From assembly GCA_003667245.1 (NCBI GenBank), contig RCNN01000338.1, positions 1 through 27,912 on the forward strand: a stretch of DNA of 27,912 nt, written 5' to 3'. The position numbers and the translations under genes are program-made. Positions within the stretch are counted from its first letter, which is position 1. Every line of letters starts with the position of its first letter. A model generated the notes under the pieces. That model did no database searches and was not told where the DNA came from. It was given only the letters and a program-made list of their open reading frames with translations. Of this stretch, positions 1 to 12,522 are shown piece by piece. The stretch comes from Heterostelium multicystogenum. Its lineage: Eukaryota > Evosea > Eumycetozoa > Acytosteliales > Acytosteliaceae.

Positions 1-19
1 TTACCCTTACCCTTACCCT
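1..19 (-). repeat. Left telomere repeats (TTACCC, the C-rich strand of TAAGGG)
   Basis: Three TTACCC units open the window. This is the C-rich strand expected at the left end of a linear DNA. The tract runs into a junction reading CCCTACTGACC, where the right end read in complement has CCCTTACTGACC, so one T is missing here. The tract is short because the assembly stops, not necessarily because the telomere does. Confidence 0.92.
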
Positions 20-29
20 ACTGACCAAC

Positions 30-39
30 AAAAAAAAAA
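30..39 (-). terminator. Left 5S Pol III terminator (A-run on + strand)
   Basis: Ten consecutive A on the plus strand are a T-run at the 3' end of the left 5S gene, the classical RNA polymerase III stop. The right arm has eleven, one of the very few differences between the arms and of a kind often caused by homopolymer sequencing error. Confidence 0.75.
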
Positions 40-41
40 TA

Positions 42-160
42 GAGATACAGCACCACATGTTCCCCAATTGTCTCCAACTTGAGTACTTAGGTGGCCAGAA
101 GAAATTTGACTGCTCAGATCGGACGAGATGAGGTATTTTATTCTTTGTATGGCCGTATCT
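42..160 (-). rRNA. 5S ribosomal RNA, left copy
   Basis: Mirror copy of the 5S gene at 27728-27846, reading leftward into the left telomere. On the plus strand it starts with the complement of the 3' terminal stem (AGATACAGCACC) and ends with GGCCGTATCT, the complement of the 5' stem. The gene-internal control region, with the complement of AGTACTCAAGTTGGAGAC, is intact. Its T-rich terminator and telomere follow within about 25 bp. Confidence 0.9.
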
Positions 161-237
161 ACTTTATATTGTTTTGATCTTAAACTTACGGAGTTTCATC
201 GGAAAAAACATTGGTCCAAATCGCGCTTCCGACGAAT

Positions 238-478
238 TAGGTGTACTTATTGCCCAAATCTCAAAGTCTACTATGAGAAAATAGGTGTACTTATTGCCCA
301 AAACGCTAAGTCTACTATGAGAAAATAGGTGTACTTATTGCCCAAATCTCAAAGTCTACTGCGAGAAAATAGGTGTACTTATTGCCCAAATCTCAAAGTC
401 TACTATGAGAAAATAGGTGTACTTATTGCCCAAATCTACTTAGGCATAGTGTATAATGTTTTTATCTGAGAAAATAGG
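238..478 (-). repeat. 44-bp tandem array, left copy
   Basis: Mirror of 27410-27650. It contains four exact-period 44-bp units, whose plus strand contains GGTGTACTTATTGCCCAAAT, plus one longer diverged unit on the LSU side. It lies between the LSU 3' end and the 5S gene. Confidence 0.92.
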
Positions 479-562
479 TAGCCTCAACATCTCGTAACTG
501 AGCGTTACTCGAATGCTTACAGCGCCTTTTTCTAAAAGAGTCGTCTACACTTTGAGAGTTAC

Positions 563-940
563 AATTGAGACTTAAGCTGAGGTTTTTTGTTACAATTTAG
601 TATCGATTCAAAAAGACTAACGCAGTCTCTCCGAACAAAATACATTCCCCAGGTTGTCGGTTTATCAATAAACGAAGCGTCCCCACTCCATTTAATATCG
701 CCACCATTGCTATTTAATGCTTTTAACCTTAAATCTCCAACTCTTATACGAGTTTAAATATCTAAACTTCCGGCATGGATTCTGGCTTAGAGGCGTTCAG
801 CCATTATCCAACTGATGGTAGCTGCAGGTCACTGTCCTGTCGAACAAACCTACAGACCAGAGATCAGGCATGACAGTTCCTCTCGTACTAAATCATGCTA
901 CCGTCAAGATATTCGTTACGCAGTTAATTAGATATACAGG

Positions 941-992
<52 letters not shown>

Positions 993-1094
993 TTAGAGGG
1001 TGAACAATCCAACACTTTGCGAATTCTGCTTCGCAATGATAAGAAGAGCCGACATCGAAGGATCAAAAAGCAACGTCGCTATGAGCGCTTGGTT

Positions 1095-1137
<43 letters not shown>

Positions 1138-1580
1138 AAGCCTAAGACAAAGGCATGTAAAGGATCGATAGGCCAGACTTTCGTCTTTCCGACTAGTACT
1201 GAAAGTCAGAATAAAGGTGGCTTTTGCCCTTTTACTCTACGTGAGATTTCTGTTCCCACTGAGCCACCCTTAGGACACTTGCGTTATTTTTTAACAAATG
1301 TGCCGCCCCAGCCAAACTCCCCACCTGAAACTGTCCTTGGTCGACAGTTAATCCGGGTCCAGTGGATCTACTACAATACCTACCCCAACATTGCTGCAAG
1401 AATAAATACTGCCTCGACCGTGGATTTACCGAATAAAGTGGCTATAATCAGTCTAAGAAATGATTCAAAGACTGTATTGTTAATTCCAAGTTAGCAAAGT
1501 AACGCCAGAAGGGGTGGTATTTCACCGTCGGGTTGCCCCTCCCACCTATTCTACACCTCCCGGGTCACTATGCAATATCA

Positions 1581-1618
<38 letters not shown>

Positions 1619-1689
1619 GTAATGGCCAGGCCCGTTCCCCTGGCTGTGGTTTCGCTGTATAGTAGTTAGGGACAGTGGGAATCTCATTG

Positions 1690-1771
<82 letters not shown>

Positions 1772-1793
1772 TGCTACTTTGAATTTCTTCACT

Positions 1794-1832
<39 letters not shown>

Positions 1833-4378
1833 ATGGCCGTTAGGCTCATCACAATGCTTTGTTTTAATTAAACAGTTGGATTCCCGGTGATCGTTACAGT
1901 TCTAAATTAACTGTTAAATGAATCGCCGAAGTCGACACCGAGTTGCCCCGATGTCTCTATAAGACACTATTAATCAGACAAGAAGAAACTGTCAAAGTTG
2001 CCCCTAACAATCTCAACTAAATCCAACTAATCTTCTTATAGTCGACAAAACCAGTCTTTAGAGCCAATCCTTATCCCGAAGTTACGGATCGGTTTTGCCG
2101 ACTTCCCTTATCTACATTAATACATTTGGCCAGAGGCTATTCACCTTGGAGACCTGATGTGGTTATTGGTACGGACAATAAATAAAAGCCAGCATAGTAA
2201 ACTATACTTTAATAATATAGAGCGATTTTCAAGGACCAATTCTAGGACAGGAGATACCAACCAATGGTCGGTACTATTTCACCATAAGAACCACTTCTCC
2301 AGTTGACCTGATTCAGTGGCCCCCAAGCTTTTTTTTAGGAAGCAAATTGGTGTTAGATAGAAAAGATAACTCTGCCTCCGCCCAGAATTGATAGTCACAC
2401 TATAATTGGTTACCCTCAAACTTTTATCTATTGGTTCGAAAATTTTAATTCGATTACCTTTCGCCCTTATAGTATACAAGTTTTACTCCAACCAAACGAA
2501 CCCATATTGCTACAGACCCGCTCAATCAGACAAGTATACCATATTTGAGAGTTTTCACCCAAGGCTTAGGACCGACTGACCCATAAATGAATTCCATTGT
2601 TATGGAACCCTTCTCCACTTCGGCCTTCAAAGTGAAGTCGTTCTTTTGAATATTTGCTACTACCATCAAGATCTGCACTAGAGGCAACTCCATACGACTC
2701 TACAGCCATACTTCGACGTTACCTCCACGCCTCTCTACTCGTTAAAATGGGTTTTAAATCACTTTAACGGTTGGGCATCGGCCAACTGCTGTAGCGCCAT
2801 CAATTTTCAGGACTAGTTCATTTGGCTGGTAAGTTGTTACACACTTCTTAGCTGATGCCGACTTCCATGGCCACAGTCCAGCTGTCATAATGAACTAACA
2901 CCTTTTGTGGTATCTATTAGCAGTTGTTGGGCGCCTTATCCCAACATTTGGTTCATCCCACATCGCCAGTTCTGCTTACCAAAAATGGCCCACTAGGAAC
3001 CTACTATAATCTGAGAAAGTTTGTCAAGCTCTCTCATTAATATAACTGTTAATTAAAAACAATCATATAGATTCCGCCCGTTCAAAGTTTGAGAATCAGC
3101 TGAAGGCGTTACACCCCCGAGTCTGCTAATCAATATCTTTACAGGACGGTAATAGTGTTCTGATGGGTTCCAGCTATCCTGAGGGAAACTTCGAGAGGAA
3201 CCAGCTACTAGGATGTTCGATTAGTCTTTCGCCCCTATACTCAAGTTAGACGAACGATTTGCACGTCAGTATCGCTACAAGCCTCCACCAGAGTTTCCCC
3301 TGGCTTCGCCTTCCTCAAGCATAGTTCACATCCTTTCGGGTCCTCCTCTATGTGCTCAACCGCAGATCCTTTCGGAATAGAATCCTCATGATCCGGGCAC
3401 TCTTTACAGAAGATATTTACATACGATCTTTCAGAGTATTCTTTCTTTCAATACGCCTCCAGGTTTTAATCACCCTTAGACTCGCACATAAAGGAGCCTC
3501 CTTGATCCGTGTTTCAAGACGGGACGATTGTCTACCTCTCATTCCAACCAAATAATTTCAGCTAACCGCTTCTATTACAGCAGCCAAATACATCCCAAGT
3601 ATCAACCAGGTCAGTCAACTAGACTAATGTCTAATCGGTGAACACAAGCCAATAAATAAAACATATTAACTACCATAACAAATAAATTGATTAACCTTAA
3701 TAATCGGACCATAATAATCAACTTTTCTCCCATAAAGAAGTTTAAAGGCAAGCCAATAAACTCTCGATACAGACTACTAAATCGACGTATCATGGCGGCT
3801 GGCAACAGGTAAAAATGGTAATAACTTAAAAATCCGCCTGCACTCAAGAAACGACTAAAGTTTTTTAGGCTTTCATCATCAATAAAGTACAAACTAATCT
3901 AAGCTTCCACTAATACCCTATCTGTTGCGAGTAGCTAGATCAATCGCTTCCACATAAATGGTTTCAAATGCTTTTAACCCTTTTTTCAAAGTCCTTTGCA
4001 CCTTTCCTTCACAGTACTTGTATGCTATCGGTCTCCTAACTTATATTTAGCCTTGGATGCGTCTTATCACCCATTCAGAATGCAATTTCAAACATTCCTA
4101 CTCGTGGAATCAGGGAAAATATTCCAATGCTGGAGCGCAACAAATACAGGGCTATCACCTTCTTTGGCTTTAGTTTCCACTAAAATTATTTGCGCTCAAC
4201 ACCAGACATCCCTAATCCTTAGGTTACATTTCGGACTGGCGTCGGCCAGCCTGATTCAACCTTGGGCTAATCCATTTTCACTCGCAGTTACTAATGGAAT
4301 CCTTGTTAGTTTCTTTTCCTCCGCTTACTGATATGCTTAAGTTCAGCGGGTAGTCTCGCTTAGCTGATGTCGCTCATT
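563..4378 (-). rRNA. Large subunit ribosomal RNA (26S/28S), left copy
   Basis: Mirror copy of the gene at 23510-27325, transcribed leftward towards the left telomere. Universal landmarks appear as complements: the sarcin-ricin loop near 876-889, the peptidyl-transferase region near 1110, the CTCTCTTAAGGTAGC region at 1731-1745 and the start CCGCTGAACTTAAGCATATC near 4330-4349. No intron or frame-breaking insertion is seen. Both ends are estimates by homology to other eukaryotic LSU genes. The open frame on the opposite strand at 1000-1494 is an antisense shadow. Confidence 0.95.
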
Positions 4379-5007
4379 GTAATTGTTTTTATAGTTGGAA
4401 GGAGTGAAAAACTATTTGCATAGAGTCGTCCGACCAACTTTGAAGGCGTTATGGAATTTTAATGAGGTAAAACAAATCAATTTAATGACCATAATTGATA
4501 ATTATATTATCCTACTCCTAATTCCTTTAATGTTCCACTTGAAAGACCAACCCACTGCAGAATTTAAGGTCAATAGCCAAAGACAATCCTTTCAGATAAA
4601 AATCTTTAATGGTAATGTTCTGAAATAAACTTTGCTAAAGTTTAGACACGTACACCAGCTACTTGTTAATAACTTTGGAAAGTTAGACTTTTCAATTTTG
4701 ATGTTAAAAACGTTCTTTGGTAGTGTCCAATCTTCAAGTAAATGTCAGAGACAATACCGATTTAGACGTCAAGAATTTAACAAGGGCTTTAGAGTTTAAA
4801 TGTCCACAGTAGACTGTAAGTCAAATGGAACAGGATTCAGTTTTAAATAATTAAATTACTCATCTGCAAGCAGATGAAATCATTATAAAGCTTTGATCCC
4901 AAACTTTTTTACCTGTCAACATGTTTAATATTTTATTTTAAAGATTCCTGTTGACTGGAATCTTGAAAATCCATATCCTTTTAAATAAAAATTTATAAGG
5001 TTTATAA
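4379..5007 (-). other. ITS2, left copy
   Basis: Spacer between the left 5.8S and LSU genes, mirror of 22881-23509. It is AT-rich, about 630 nt, and contains small inverted repeats such as CATCTGCAAGCAGATG near 4861. It should be removed during rRNA maturation. The short open frame at 4395-4628 lies in it and is on the strand opposite to the precursor. Confidence 0.85.
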
Positions 5008-5178
5008 TGAGATGCGACTCTCAACTAAGTGTGATATTTAACTCCGTGAAGAATCAATATCATCATGTGCGTTCAACGTTTCGACTTTCACAGTAGTCTG
5101 CAATTCAAGTGAATTATCGCAGTTTGCTACGGTCTTCATCGATTTAGGAGCCGAGGTATCCACCATTTATGCTTACTA
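5008..5178 (-). rRNA. 5.8S ribosomal RNA, left copy
   Basis: Mirror copy of 22710-22880. The complement of the conserved ATCGATGAAGACCGTAGC core lies near 5125-5142. Ends are placed only by comparison with other 5.8S genes and may be off by about 10 nt. Confidence 0.9.
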
Positions 5179-5365
5179 AAAATCATTGACTTCAAGAATT
5201 TAAAACAAAGTTTAAAGACTCTTCAGACAACTACATTTAAAATTTGACATACGAAATAAGTTTTTTTTTTTACTCCAAGTAGTTCTTAGTCCTAAGACTG
5301 GAAACAAACTTGGAGAAGGAAACAAAATAAAATTTGTACCCTTTTTATGTTCGCGTTATTTATGA
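5179..5365 (-). other. ITS1, left copy
   Basis: Short spacer of about 187 nt between the left SSU and 5.8S, mirror of 22523-22709. It holds an ACTCCAAGT / ACTTGGAG inverted repeat at about 5272-5317 that would form a stem in the precursor. Confidence 0.85.
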
Positions 5366-5504
5366 AATGATCCATCCGCAGGTTCACCTACGGATACCTT
5401 GTTACGACTTCTCCTTCCTCTAAACAATGAGATTTAACTAACTTCCCAAACAACAAATCCTTGCGGAAAAGTCGCCTAGTCCGTCAGTTTTACCTAATCG
5501 TTCG

Positions 5505-5545
<41 letters not shown>

Positions 5546-6098
5546 ATATTCAGCGTAAAGTAATGATTTACGCTTACAAGGAATTCCTCGTTGATAATCG
5601 ATAATTACAAAAATTAATCCCCATTACGTAGGCAATTCAAATGATTACCGAAACCTTTCGATTCCGGAAACCTTTTTCTCGCCTACATTGTAACGCGCGT
5701 GCAGCCCAAGGTATCTAAGGGCATCACAGACCTGTTATTGCCTCCGACTTCCCCCCACTTGAGGTAGGTAGTCCTTCTAAGAAGTTTATTTTTTAAGTTA
5801 GTACCTATCTGATCAGGATACACACCACTCAATGAAGAATAATAAGATTTTGACGTCCTACTACCAACACCAAATGACTATCTCCCGTATTGACCAAATA
5901 AATACCACTAGTTAGTAAGTAGAGGTCTCGTCCGTTATCGGAATTGACCAGACAAATCACTCCACCAACTAAGAACGACCATGCACCACCACTTATACAA
6001 TCATGAAAGATCTTTTAGTCTGTCAATCCTTATTATATCTGAGCTTGGTAAGTTTTCCCGAGTTGAGTCAAATTAAGCCGCAGGTTCCACTCCATTGT

Positions 6099-6129
<31 letters not shown>

Positions 6130-7303
6130 ACTTGCGACCATACTCCCCCCAGAGTCCAAACACTCATGATTTCTCACAAGGTTCTGAGCGAGTTTTTAAA
6201 AAATTATCCGTCCAATCCCTGGTCGACATAGTTTATGGTTTGGACTACGACGGTATCTGATCGTCTTCGATCCCCAAACTTTCGTTCTTGATTAATGGAG
6301 AAGTACTTGCCGAATGCTTTCGCTGTAGTGCATCTTGATAGGGTCAACGAATTTCACCTCTCGCCCATCAATATGAACGGCCCCGCCCTTCCCTATTAGT
6401 CATTACACTAAAACATACAACCAACATATGTTAAGTGTCATATTTTACTATACCATGCTGCATTGAACAAACGTAAGACGCCTGCTTTGAACACTACAAT
6501 TTTCTCACAGTAGATCACCCGATTGATAACCATTGCTGGCTACCATGGGCAGATAGAAATTCTTTGGTAACTTTAATAACAAAATGAAATTCTGCTATAA
6601 AGCTTTACAGATCAAAGCATTAACCGGTGAAGGCAATGCTGACTGTTAAACCCAAAGAATCTCAATCTCAACTACGAGCTTTTTAACTGCAACAAATTTA
6701 GTATACGCTATTGGAGCTGGAATTACCGCGGCTGCTGGCACCAGACTTGCCCTCCAATCACTTTTGTTAAGCGATTTAAGTTGTACTTATTCCAATTGCC
6801 CCCCATATAAATGGAAAGGCATTAGTATTTTTTGTCACTACTTCCCCGTATTGGGATTGAGTAATTTGCGCGCCTGCTGCCTTCCGTAGAAGTGGTAGCC
6901 ATTTCTCAGGCTCCCTCTCCGGAATCGAACCCTGATTCCCCGTCACCCGTTACAACCATGGTAAGCCAATACCTTACCATCGAAAGTTGATAGGGCAGTG
7001 ACACAAAGAACTCGTCGGAAACAAGTTTCCGATCAGCAATATTGTAGGGATTCACCACAAACTCCGAAGAGATTGGTGAAAAAGCTAACAATCGCAAAGA
7101 CTCGCAGTTGCCCGCTCATCCTCTCGTTTATATGTATTAGCCCCGATTTACTGCGGTTATCCAAAACGCCGAAGCGCGAAAGTTCTTTAGTTTATCACTG
7201 TTGTAATGAGCCGTCTGCAGTTTCACCGTATAAAGGTTATACTTAGACATGCATGGCTTAATCTTTGAGACAAGCATATGACTACTGGCAGGATCAACCA
7301 GTT
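5366..7303 (-). rRNA. Small subunit ribosomal RNA (17S/18S), left copy
   Basis: Mirror copy of 20585-22522, transcribed leftward. The complement of the 5' signature AACTGGTTGATCCTGCCAGT lies at 7284-7303, and the complement of the 3' signature GTAGGTGAACCTGCGGATGG at about 5373-5392. The complements of the 530 loop and of the universal AAACTTAAAGGAATTGACGG are present. It is about 1.94 kb and shows no intron. Confidence 0.96.
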
Positions 7304-8123
7304 AAACAAAACATGTTTCCCCATTCCAATTGGAATGGTTCCGATGTTTAGGTGTATTTAAAAACAACCTAAAAGCCTCAAAATTAATTTTGAGAGATTC
7401 TCTAAAATTCTTTTTTAAGCTAATGGTCTATCCTTTGAATTCGGATTGTGTTTTATTTAGTGTAGTTAAACTCTACTAAACAACTTCCGTTACTTCCTAA
7501 GAAGTATTTAGTTACCGGTAATTAATTCCTTGCGGAATCAAAAATGGTAAAAGTTGGTAGGTAAATAAAAACTAGAAGTTTATATTTAACCTTTGGTTAT
7601 TTAGATTCCAAACGGAATGGGTTTTTATTCCTCCAAAGGAGCGGCTACTGACTTGCGCCTTACCTGGACCTCCTCTGTTTTGATTTTGTAGGAATTACTC
7701 ATCCTTTGAAAAGTGGCTACTGACTTGCGCCTTACCTGAACCTTTTCAAGGACTTTCTGTTTTTGTCGTGTCGATTCCATTCCATATAAATTAAAAAAAT
7801 GGAATTGACGACGACCTCGCCTAATGAATTACTTGTGATTCCGGTAATTGGAATCATTTTTCATTCCGTCCGGAGCATCCAAAAAACGGAAATAAAAAAA
7901 AGCCTACTAGGAATGAATTACTTGGATCCAGTTACTGGATCCGTTCTGTTCATTCCGTTCTTTCTTTCCTTCCTTTTTCCGTTTTGGATTTCGGAAAATA
8001 AAAAGCCTACTAGGAATGAATTACTTGGATCCAGTTACTGGAAGTTCTGGAATTAGATTCCTGATCTTCTTTCGGTGGATCCGTTCTGTTCATTCCGTTC
8101 TTGCTTTTTTTTTTTCGCTCCTT
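7304..8123 (-). other. 5' external transcribed spacer, left copy (start inferred)
   Basis: Mirror of about 19765-20584. It contains the two hairpins with a shared 24-nt core (7634-7677 and 7702-7752) and a direct repeat carrying GGATCC palindromes (7897-8102). The outer limit is inferred from the promoter-like module and was not observed. Confidence 0.6.
7634..7752 (-). repeat. Twin ETS hairpins, left copy
   Basis: Mirror of the hairpins at 20136-20186 and 20211-20254, which share a 24-nt core but have different stems. Confidence 0.8.
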
Positions 8124-8203
8124 CCATAGTATATATCCAACTGGTCAATTGGAAATGCCTTTGGTTGCTCAATTTTTTATATGTAATCATATATGACTCT
8201 CAG
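8098..8203 (-). promoter_or_regulatory. Candidate Pol I gene promoter, left copy
   Basis: Mirror of 19685-19790. The complement AGTATATATCC lies at about 8128-8138, the CTCTCAG complement lies 65 bp further inward, and a T-run follows on the plus strand. Assigned by similarity to the second module at 9451-9547, not by known promoter data. Confidence 0.55.
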
Positions 8204-9242
8204 ACTTAAAAATTTTCGAAAAAACCCTCCCTACTCTAGCACTTTTGTATTTGACCACCAAGTCCAGTCAACTTTTTATATGGGAGATGGAGCTGTTTCC
8301 AGCTCAAAGTTGATTTTGGTATAGACCGGCTCGAACACCACCTAACTCTTGAACTCTGTCACCCCAACTAACAGCTAAAAAGTTAGTATGGTGCGCCTCA
8401 CCCTCATTAAACTCTTTCTCACAGTAAAGGATAAAACGAATACTTCACATATTACCGGAGAACATTAATGAGACCTTGGCCAAGATCTGTCACCTTTTTT
8501 TAGTTGATCACAAAAAAGAGCGCATACGTCAACTCTCCCGTGTGGGCCGCTTGTACGCTGAAAACAGGCATTAGACCACCCGCTAAAGATGGAATTGCGT
8601 TGTTTCCGCACTTTACAACAGTCCGACAGACCCTGTTATCCAGAAGACAAACACTAAAGACAAGGACTTTCATACAAATAGGCTGAGGTCGCTACCCAAC
8701 ACTACGACTTAATAGGAACTTCTAGATCAAAAACAGTTTGTCCAGTCGTCCCGTCCTGTCATTTTGTTTTTTTATTATAGTGAGAAGTTGTTTTTTTTTT
8801 TTGAATGGCGGAAGCATCCGGTGAATGCTGTTTCCAGTTGAAAGCTGGGCAGGAATCTTGGAAACCTTTTCTAAATTGTCCAGCTTTCTATGAGAGTTCT
8901 TTTGTTTCCTGTGTCTTACGGTCATCGACACTTGGGCAACAATCATAGGAAACTCTAAAACAACCACCTTAAACTCTCTAGCCTATCCAGGTTTCCATAT
9001 GCTTTCAACTGGAAACTGGGCAGGAATCATAAACATCCACCAGATTAAAACTGTTGGATACTGTAACCAGTGACTATTTTTTACTAGTTCCTTCACTGGA
9101 AACAATCTTTTTATATGAGCAGTTTAACGTCATGCTCAGGACAAGAATCTCTGACAGTCTTTTTTCTATCAGTATTTCTATTAGCAGTTTAACGTCATGC
9201 TTAGGACAAGAATCACTTTTTTTATGAGAGGATTTTTTAAAG
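8204..9242. other. Spacer between the promoter-like modules, left copy
   Basis: Mirror of 18646-19684. It includes the 32-bp direct repeat (complements at 9118-9149 and 9183-9214) and the 28-bp element whose 16-bp half is flipped (8830-8857 versus 9001-9028). The remaining roughly 600 bp (8204-8829) show no gene, tRNA-like fold or other repeat that I could recognise. Confidence 0.6.
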
Positions 9243-9355
9243 TGGTGTTTCCGTTCGGCCACTCCGGTGTTTCCGTTCGGCCACTCCGGTGTTACCGACG
9301 GCCACTCCGACGGCCACTCCAGTTTCCACTTCGCCACTCCGGTGTTTCCGTCGGA
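9243..9355. repeat. GC-rich island II (GGCCACTCC repeats), left copy
   Basis: Mirror of 18533-18645. The plus strand shows repeated GGCCACTCCG units and TTCCGTTCGGCC, in strong contrast to the AT-rich surroundings. Confidence 0.85.
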
Positions 9356-9380
9356 ATGGGTTTTTTTTCATCCAAAAATT

Positions 9381-9429
9381 CTAAGTCGAAAAGTTAATGA
9401 GAGAGCTCTCTCATTAATTTTCGACTTAG
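9381..9429. repeat. Near-perfect 49-bp palindrome, left copy
   Basis: Mirror of 18459-18507, centred on GAGAGCTCTC, lying just downstream of the spacer promoter-like module in the direction of transcription. Confidence 0.85.
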
Positions 9430-9450
9430 CGATTTTTCGAGTTGTTTTTT

Positions 9451-9547
9451 TTTTTTTTCCCCTCTTATAGTATATATCCGACCTAATAACCAAAACCAGT
9501 GATGGTTGTAAAAAGTACTAATATGTAAAACATATGCCTCTCAGAAA
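9451..9547 (-). promoter_or_regulatory. Candidate spacer promoter, left copy
   Basis: Mirror of 18341-18437: the complements of CTGAGAG, GGATATATACTATA and the A-run, in the same order and spacing as in the gene-promoter module. Confidence 0.5.
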
Positions 9548-9705
9548 TTTTTTTCCCATATTAATTTTTATTATCGTCTTTAATAAATTAAAATAAATTC
9601 TATAAATCATTTCTATCGATAGCGTAGTTATAAAATCTTGTTATTTATCACAATCAAAAAGAATTATATAAAAATATTAAAGTTATAAAAAGTTCATTTT
9701 GAGGT

Positions 9706-9801
9706 CGCTGTTTCCGCTGTTTCCGTTCCGTTCGCGCGGACCATTTTCCGGCGGCCACTCCGGCGGCCACTCCGGTGTTACCGACGGCCACTCCGGCGGC
9801 A
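9706..9801. repeat. GC-rich island I, left copy
   Basis: Mirror of 18087-18182, with three GGCCACTCCG units and GCGG-rich sequence flanked by AT-rich DNA. Confidence 0.85.
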
Positions 9802-9872
9802 ACAAAAAAAATTTCTCTAAGTCAAAAATTAATATGGGAAGCGCATAAAATTTTAACAACTTCTCCACTTCA

Positions 9873-10288
9873 AAATTAATGAAGCGCCAAGTCGTGTTGC
9901 CGTTGGAGTTACCGACCGGAATCAAAAAAATTAATGAAGCGCCAAATCTTGTTACCGACGGAAAATGACATCCGCGCTTCATTAATTTTTGATTCCTCTC
10001 AATTAATGAAGCGCCAAGTCGTGTTGCTGTTGCTGTTACCGACCGGAATCAAAAAATTAATGAAGCGCCAAATATTGTTACCGACATCCGCGCTTCATTA
10101 ATTTTTTGATTCCGGTCGGTAACTCCGGCGGTAACTAGCCAAAAATTAATGAAGCGCCAAGTCGTGTTGCCGTTGTAGTTACCGACCGGAATCAAAAATT
10201 AATGAAGCGTCAAATCGTGTTACCGACGGAAAATGACATCCGCGCTTCATTAATTTTTGATTCCGATCGGTAACTCCGGCGGTAACTG
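9873..10288. repeat. GAAGCGC/GCGCTTC hairpin array, left copy
   Basis: Mirror of 17600-18015. Nine copies of AATTAATGAAGCG(C/T) in both orientations alternate with TTACCGACCGGAATC boxes. Confidence 0.88.
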
Positions 10289-10297
10289 GCCAACAAA

Positions 10298-10588
10298 AAA
10301 TACAAATTTCTCTAAGTCAAAAATTAATATGGCAAATTTTGAAAAAAATTTTCTCTAAGTCAAAAATTAATATGGCAAATTTTGAAAAAAAAAAAATTTT
10401 CTCTAAGTCGAAAATTAATATGGCAAATTTTGAAAAAAAAAAAATTTTCTCTAAGTCAAAAATTAATATGGCAAATTTTGAAAAAAATTTTCTCTAAGTC
10501 AAAAATTAATATGGCAAATTTTGAAAAAAAATTTTCTCTAAGTCAAAAATTAATATGGCAAATTTTGAAAAAAAATTTTCTCTAAGTC
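10298..10588. repeat. 43-48 bp AT-rich tandem array, left copy
   Basis: Mirror of 17300-17590. On the plus strand the unit is TCTCTAAGTCAAAAATTAAT followed by ATGGCAAATTTTG and an A-run of variable length. The open frame across it (10382-10585) is a lysine-rich repeat translation and is not a credible protein. Confidence 0.93.
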
Positions 10589-10772
10589 AACCATTTCCCT
10601 CATTAACCTTGATCAACTTTTGATGGTTTAACTTTTTAGAAATGAAAGTTTGATGGATGAATAGGACATTTAAAGGCATGATTGGGGAATATACCAAGGT
10701 TTATGAAAAATAAAGTTTGATCACTTTTTTGAAAGTACCAGATTCCGGTCGGTGACTTTGGTCAAACTTGTG

Positions 10773-11538
10773 ACCAAAAAAAAATCATCAAAACAAGGTC
10801 TCTGGAAATCAAAGTAAATGCTTGAAGGTACACCAAGGAGTTAACTATTACAGCATTTAACTCTTATTTCATAAAAGCTTAATTATAAAATTTTCGTCAC
10901 AGGTCTAGTTGTCGGCTCTCTAAAGTCAAAAAGTTTCAAATTTAAAAATTAATGAAATCTTTCTAGAATTGAATTTTAAATATATTTAGAGTTAAATAAT
11001 GATCTATATTCTTATTTACAGTTAGTTTGGACATTGTATATATTCGCCATCAAAAGATATTAATTTTACAAATTTAGGTTCCCACCATATTAATTTTCGA
11101 CTTAGAGAAAAAAAATTTTGCAAAATTGCGCACGACCGTTTTTGAACCGGTTACCTCGACCAACTGACTCGATTTTCAAAAAAACCTTGTCTGAAACAGA
11201 TTGAAACCTTATAAAAATGATCAAATCAATGTCTTTTCGACTCCAAAAAAATACTAGAAGGTACAACTTGGAGTTAACTATTACCTCATCTTGGTCCTAT
11301 CTCTTAGTAACTTCATTATACAATTTCCAGATAGGTACAGTTGATGACTCTAAATCAACAAAAAGTTTACCTTTTAAAAACTAATCAAACCTTCATCTTG
11401 GATAAATCAATTTATATCATTAGCTTAGTTATGAAATGGACTCTTTAAAGAAGTTGATTTGGTTATTCAAAATGCTAATTATAAAAATCTGTCAAATCGA
11501 CCTGACCAAGTTAAACTTTTTAAAATTGATAAATGATG
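10773..11538. repeat. Diverged AT-rich spacer repeats, left copy
   Basis: Mirror of 16350-17115: degenerate copies of a module with AAACTTTTT and GTTAACTCC-type boxes. No gene is seen here. Confidence 0.5.
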
Positions 11539-11662
11539 ACTCCAAAAGTAGATGGAGAATAGTCTGGTCGATTCTGAATCATTTGATGTATTCCTCTTCG
11601 TTCTAGCTCAACATTTGATTAGAAATAATATAGCATCAATCATCGATTTTTTTGCAAAAAAA

Positions 11663-12117
11663 TGTGTACCACCATATTTGGCTATCTAAACCTTGATGTA
11701 GAGTAATGAAACTTATCGCGTTTGATAGGGAACTATCATATTGCGGGAGCCATCTGTCGGGGATTTTCTTAATTCCGGCGTTTTATAAAAAAAAAACCGC
11801 ATGCAAAACAAAAGTTCACAATGCGGAAATCAGTGGTCACCGACCAAAAACCTGATAGAGCTCTCTGGAACTTGGTTCTTGATTGATGAAACCATTATGA
11901 AACGATAGAGAACACTCGATTACATACGCAGACATCACTCGATTGAACTAGGAGCTCTTAACCAAAGAGATCTGTGTCACTTTTATTGAAACTTTATTGA
12001 AATTTGAAAAGTGGAGGCAAATGTGTACCACATACTTTGGCCTATCAGATCTTTGTTTCAAGAGACCGGAGTGGTCTCGTTTGATAGAAAAGTATCATAT
12101 TGCGGGAGCCATCTGTC
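11663..12117. repeat. Diverged direct repeat with GGGAGCCATCTGTCGG box, left copy
   Basis: Mirror of 15771-16225. Two copies about 359 bp apart share GGGAGCCATCTGTCGG and, at the other end, ATGTGTACCAC. Confidence 0.75.
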
Positions 12118-12522
12118 GGCGATTTTGACGATAATGCCGTTTGATACAAAATACATAAGCTTTTCTTAAAATCAGGCACTTTTTCCGTGCAAAAATTTTG
12201 GTAATAAAGTACATGTTTACAGGTCGAAACTTGGTCGTAAAGATATGCCGCTAACATTTCCAGATAGTACTCTTCAAGCTCTATCGCATGAGATACCTTT
12301 GGTGTTCTTTCGTGAAAGTGTTTTGGACTGCTTTCCATTTTACTTAAAAAAAAGTTGGCTGGATTCCAAATTCCACTTTTTTGAAAAACCGGATATTCGG
12401 GTCTTTAGAAGTTTAACTTTGATTGATTGTTTGGTAGCCATTGGTGAGTACATCACTAATCCGTGACTGTTACATCCGGATCTCGGCGCTGTGCAAAGAT
12501 AAATGCACTTTAATCAAAACCT

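Noticed and set aside
10382..10585. Lysine-rich repeat protein (mirror at 17303-17506)
   Set aside because: It is the 43-48 bp tandem array translated; unit length varies through the homopolymer run, so a frame would not be kept.
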